Source of the DNA: Flavobacteriaceae bacterium
GTDB taxonomy: Bacteria; Bacteroidota; Bacteroidia; Flavobacteriales; Flavobacteriaceae
Reading direction: 5' to 3'
Length of the DNA stretch: 64,000 nt
NCBI GenBank assembly: GCA_024640565.1
Contig: JAHEET010000002.1
Span: 410,828-474,827, forward strand
The notes beneath the pieces were generated by a model that was not told the DNA's origin, made no database searches, and saw only the letters and a program-made list of their open reading frames with translations. This document shows positions 60,321-64,000 of this stretch, piece after piece. Within the stretch, counting starts at the first letter, position 1, and every line of letters begins with the position of its first letter. Both the position numbers and the translations under genes were made by a program.

Positions 60321-61205
60321 TTATTTTTGGTTGTACCCAAATCTTTTGAGTTGTGTATTGTCGCTTCTCCAGTTTTTATTCACCTTTACATAGAGCTCGA
60401 TGTATACTTTTTTCTCAAAGAATTTTTCCAAATCTTTTCTGGCTTCTGCACCCACTCTTTTGATGGCAGATCCTTTATGGCCTATAAGAATGCCCTTTTG
60501 CGTATCACGTTCTACCATAATGACAGCGCGAATTCGAACAATCTTTGCTTCTTCGATAAATTCTTCGGTTTCTACTTCTACAGAATAAGGAATTTCTTTT
60601 TTGTAGTGAATTAATATTTTTTCACGTATTTTTTCGTTCACAAAAAAGCGTTCGGGCTTGTCTGTTAACTGATCTTTCGGATAATAAGCAGGTCCTTCCG
60701 GGAGTAATTCGATGATTTTCTCGAACAAACTGTCTACATTAAACCCTTCCAATGCCGAGATCACAAAAACTAGGGCATTGGGTACTTTTGCTTTCCAATA
60801 ATCAACCTTCTCTGTTACTTCTTCTTGGGTAGAGGTATCTATTTTATTCAGTAATAAGATGACTGGAATACTACTATTGATGATTTTGTTAAAAAAGCCT
60901 TCATTTTTAAGTTCTTTCTCGCCAACTTCGACCATATAGATTAGAATATCTGCATCATCGAGTGCCGATTTTACGAAATCCATCATTGAAGATTGCAATT
61001 CGTAGGCGGGTTTTAGAATTCCTGGGGTGTCTGAAAGGACAATTTGGTAATCGTCATGATTGACAATTCCTAAAATACGGTGTCTTGTGGTTTGTGCTTT
61101 GGGGGTGATGATCGATAATTTCTCACCGACTAAGGCATTCATTAGGGTTGATTTACCCACATTTGGATTCCCAATAATATTTACAAAACCTGATTTGTGT
61201 ACCAT
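60321..61205 (-). CDS. era: GTPase Era
   Basis: [37 protein letters not shown]-terminal KH domain GHKGSAIKRVG. Confidence 0.97.
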   Translation of the reverse strand: MVHKSGFVNIIGNPNVGKSTLMNALVGEKLSIITPKAQTTRHRILGIVNHDDYQIVLSDTPGILKPAYELQSSMMDFVKSALDDADILIYMVEVGEKELKNEGFFNKIINSSIPVILLLNKIDTSTQEEVTEKVDYWKAKVPNALVFVISALEGFNVDSLFEKIIELLPEGPAYYPKDQLTDKPERFFVNEKIREKILIHYKKEIPYSVEVETEEFIEEAKIVRIRAVIMVERDTQKGILIGHKGSAIKRVGAEARKDLEKFFEKKVYIELYVKVNKNWRSDNTQLKRFGYNQK

Positions 61206-61209
61206 GGGG

Positions 61210-61217
61210 CAAAGATA
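61210..61217 (-). promoter_or_regulatory. -7 element TATCTTTG abutting the era start codon
   Basis: Minus strand GAAACTATCTTTGCCCCATG. Confidence 0.55.
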
Positions 61218-61954
61218 GTTTCTTTTTCATTTTTTGCTTCAATAAAATTCACATAGTTCTTATAAAATTTCTGCCCAGTTTTTTCATTAATCTTGCTAAC
61301 TTCTTTATTCGTTTTAAACGTGTGTTAGCTAGCAAAGGTTTTCCGATAGGTTTGTGTTTATTTACAAAGACCGTTAACTACAAATTAGAAAGCAACGATT
61401 TCATCAATCCACTTCCTTCAAAATTAGAGGAGGTTTAAAACGATACCTTAATATTCTTAATTAAGGAGAAACGGATATCGTCCAAGGCGAGTGAATCGTC
61501 AAAAGAAGAAGTTGTGTTGCAACTTTGAATAATAGGGGGAGCTTAAAACAAAGGGGTTACAGAGATGTAGCTCCTTTTTTATTTTTTACTTGCAGACTAT
61601 TTGCACACAAGTCTAATTATAGAATAACAAAGATTATAATCTATTATAACTCTCAATAGTTAGATTAAAAGTAGTAAAAATGATTTTGTTCCAAAGCGTC
61701 CCATTGTTCCATCACTTAGGTGTGGGACAGGGACAATATTTATTTAATAGACAGAACGAAAGGACAATCTAACCCCCCCCACCTACCAACTAACCATAGG
61801 ATATACCCCCTAATTTACCCCTACGCAAATAGCCTCAATCTATTGTTTTTAAGACACCTCTATTTATTATCATAATTGTGTCCAACAATGTAAAGTGTAG
61901 ATTATTAAAATTCCTTTGACACATTAAATCTTTACAATACTTAACTAAAAAAAA

Positions 61955-63592
61955 TTAAATCTTTTTTAGATAACTAACTGAGAAACCTGTTAGTTCAGAT
62001 ATTTCCTCATCGGTTTTATTCTTTAATCTCAAATCTTTGACAAGCATTAATCTTCTTTTAGTAATATATTTTCCTGGTTTGTCTTTACCCATAATTTTAT
62101 AGAGTTCATGAGTACCCATATTAAATTCTAACAAAATATTATTTACGCTAACATCTTTTATGTTTTCAATGATAAATTCATCTATGTGCTTTTTATTTCT
62201 TTGATCATTAATTTTTTGATTCAAATCTTTTGGTTTAAGTATTATAAAAACCAAAACAATAATAGTTAAGGATAAGATAAAAATTAAAATTCCTGAGCTC
62301 CAATCTGAAAATAAATCATCTTCATTTTTTTCTTTTTTTATCTCATTGACTGTTAGAAATGTTTTAAGAATCTTGAGATTTAAATCATATAATCCATAAA
62401 TACCTCCAATTTTGAGACTATTTTCGGTTAAGAAAAAGGCTTTACTGTTCAATTCATCTTCTATAATACTTTGGTGAATTTTCTTTGTCTCAAAATCGTA
62501 AATGTCAAGGCCAGTATTTTTAATAATAAATAAATAATTTCCATTAGAGACTATAGTATGTGCCTCCGTAAGGTTTTTTGCTAAAATTATCTTTTGAAAG
62601 TTAGATTTGTTATCGTCTTTTTTGAAATGAATGAGATTGCCATTTTTAAAAAGGACATAAAATGAGTTTTTTAAATTTTTATTTCTGTCAGGGCTTATAA
62701 ATAATGTGGGCTCATCAAAATCCTTAATTTTAATTAATTTTTCATTACTTATATCGTATTCAAAATAACTTTTACTATTTGAAAAATAATATGAATTAAA
62801 ACTTTCATCAAATTTATTTCTATTCTCTCCTACATACTTGAATTCATCTTTTTTGTCATTTATAATTTCTTCTAATATTGTTTGATTACTTAATTTATAA
62901 CGGAAAACTCCGAAATCAGAAAATAATACATAAATGTCTTTTTTTTCCCAGTAGATATCCCAAATATTTGATAATTGCTTGCTATTTGCTTTTATTTCTA
63001 GAGGAATGATTTTTTCATTTTCTATTAAAACTACACCATTAAAACAAATAAATGTTTTGCTGTCAAATTCTCTAATCCAACCATCTGTATACGTAGGATA
63101 ATCTATTTTATTATTGTTTTTAAAGATACCTTCATATGAGCCTATGTAATTTTTTGAAATACCCCTTATACTTCTTTTAGGGTAAAATTTATAAGGAGAA
63201 TTATTGTAAATAAATAATTTTCCCCTTGAGGATACAATAATTAATTGATCGATTTCTAATGAATAAATAAAATCCGATTTATATTCGGTAGGTAAGAGTT
63301 CTTTATGAGCATTATTATGAATTATATTGGCTTTGTCAGTTATCAATCCCATATCATTTATAAATCCAATTTTAGATTTTTCAAATATGTTTAAAGTTAA
63401 ATTGTCAGTATTTAACTCGTAGATTCCAGAATTAGTTCCAATCAAAACTCTATCATCAACACTTTGGATATTATAAAAATATGGCTTGGATAATACTTTA
63501 AACAATTTAAAAAATTGTCCTTGATTATTTTGAGCAAAGGAAAAGAATGATAGCAAAAGAGCTCCAAGTAGTAAGATTTTTTTATAAAACAT
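61955..63592 (-). CDS. Membrane sensor: signal peptide, propeller-like region, TM helix, C-terminal AraC-like HTH
   Basis: SVDDRVLIGTNSGIYELN repeats; TM SGILIFILSLTIIVLVFIIL; C-term FIIENIKDVSVNNILLEFNMGTHELYKIMG...KRRLMLVKDLRLKNKTDEEISELTGFSVSYLKKI. Confidence 0.7.
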   Translation of the reverse strand: MFYKKILLLGALLLSFFSFAQNNQGQFFKLFKVLSKPYFYNIQSVDDRVLIGTNSGIYELNTDNLTLNIFEKSKIGFINDMGLITDKANIIHNNAHKELLPTEYKSDFIYSLEIDQLIIVSSRGKLFIYNNSPYKFYPKRSIRGISKNYIGSYEGIFKNNNKIDYPTYTDGWIREFDSKTFICFNGVVLIENEKIIPLEIKANSKQLSNIWDIYWEKKDIYVLFSDFGVFRYKLSNQTILEEIINDKKDEFKYVGENRNKFDESFNSYYFSNSKSYFEYDISNEKLIKIKDFDEPTLFISPDRNKNLKNSFYVLFKNGNLIHFKKDDNKSNFQKIILAKNLTEAHTIVSNGNYLFIIKNTGLDIYDFETKKIHQSIIEDELNSKAFFLTENSLKIGGIYGLYDLNLKILKTFLTVNEIKKEKNEDDLFSDWSSGILIFILSLTIIVLVFIILKPKDLNQKINDQRNKKHIDEFIIENIKDVSVNNILLEFNMGTHELYKIMGKDKPGKYITKRRLMLVKDLRLKNKTDEEISELTGFSVSYLKKI

Positions 63593-63679
63593 ACTGTAAA
63601 TATAAGATATTTATTAAAAAAAATAAGAATTATCTATCATGTGTTTGTTGCGATATTTTTGTTTATTAAATTTATTCAG

Positions 63680-64000
63680 ATGACAAGGTCTTTCAAGTTA
63701 TTTTTTTTATTTACAGTTTTTTTATTTTCTTTCTCATATAGTCAATCATCAGGTGGTTCTGCAAATAGCATGATTTTCTCTATATCAGATGAGTTACTCG
63801 AAAATTATTATGAAGATCAAGATGGTGATGGTAATCCAGACTATTTAATTGATTTTTATGATGATAATTTGAGCCTAAATGGTAGAGGCTTGGAGGGTAA
63901 GAAAATAATCATTGAAATTTTTAAACTTACTGACGAAAATTCAGGTTATTGGTCTCAGTGGGTAAATGGAGATCCAGCGGTTGCAAATTTCGTTATTCCT
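63680..64000 (+). CDS. Secreted protein of unknown function (truncated by window edge)
   Basis: MTRSFKLFFLFTVFLFSFSYSQSSGGSANSMIFSISDELLENYYEDQDGDGNPDYLIDFYDDN; signal peptide and DxDGDG motif; open to window end. Confidence 0.7.
   Translation, partial: MTRSFKLFFLFTVFLFSFSYSQSSGGSANSMIFSISDELLENYYEDQDGDGNPDYLIDFYDDNLSLNGRGLEGKKIIIEIFKLTDENSGYWSQWVNGDPAVANFVIP

Noticed and set aside
1-64000. CRISPR array, rRNA operon, intact transposase, prophage or toxin-antitoxin locus
   Set aside because: No regularly spaced direct repeats, no rRNA-like sequence, and no ORF with transposase, integrase, phage or TA motifs seen by eye

Overview
AT-rich chromosomal window from a marine-type Flavobacteriaceae bacterium. 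This assignment rests on TAnnTTTG promoters, gene content and gene neighbourhoods; no taxonomy search was run. Most of it is core genome: a NifU-like fragment, proS, tRNA-Glu, rpsT, purH-mreB-mreC-mreD-PBP2-rodA, pruA, nqrABCDEF with a nearby apbE, map, gpmI, a long aromatic amino acid hydroxylase, alaS, der and era. Accessory modules are: a copper/heavy-metal TonB cluster (about 12.97-16.37 kb); an acyl-CoA dehydrogenase/SDR/APH-kinase operon resembling Lva/ACAD10-11-type 4-hydroxyacyl-CoA catabolism (45.7-51.8 kb); a MobA-like/XdhC pair; a SelO-MsrA-MsrB block; a VTC-DUF4956-DUF2490 block; and a membrane-spanning sensor with a C-terminal AraC-like HTH next to a divergent secreted-protein gene at the right edge. 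Less obvious signals are: a frame-broken small membrane protein gene between gpmI and the hydroxylase; a heptad-periodic inverted element inside the nqr operon; a GC-rich hairpin lacking a U-tract; candidate leaderless promoters; and a 750-bp non-coding, possibly scarred region with a C8 tract. I saw no CRISPR array, rRNA, intact transposase or prophage.
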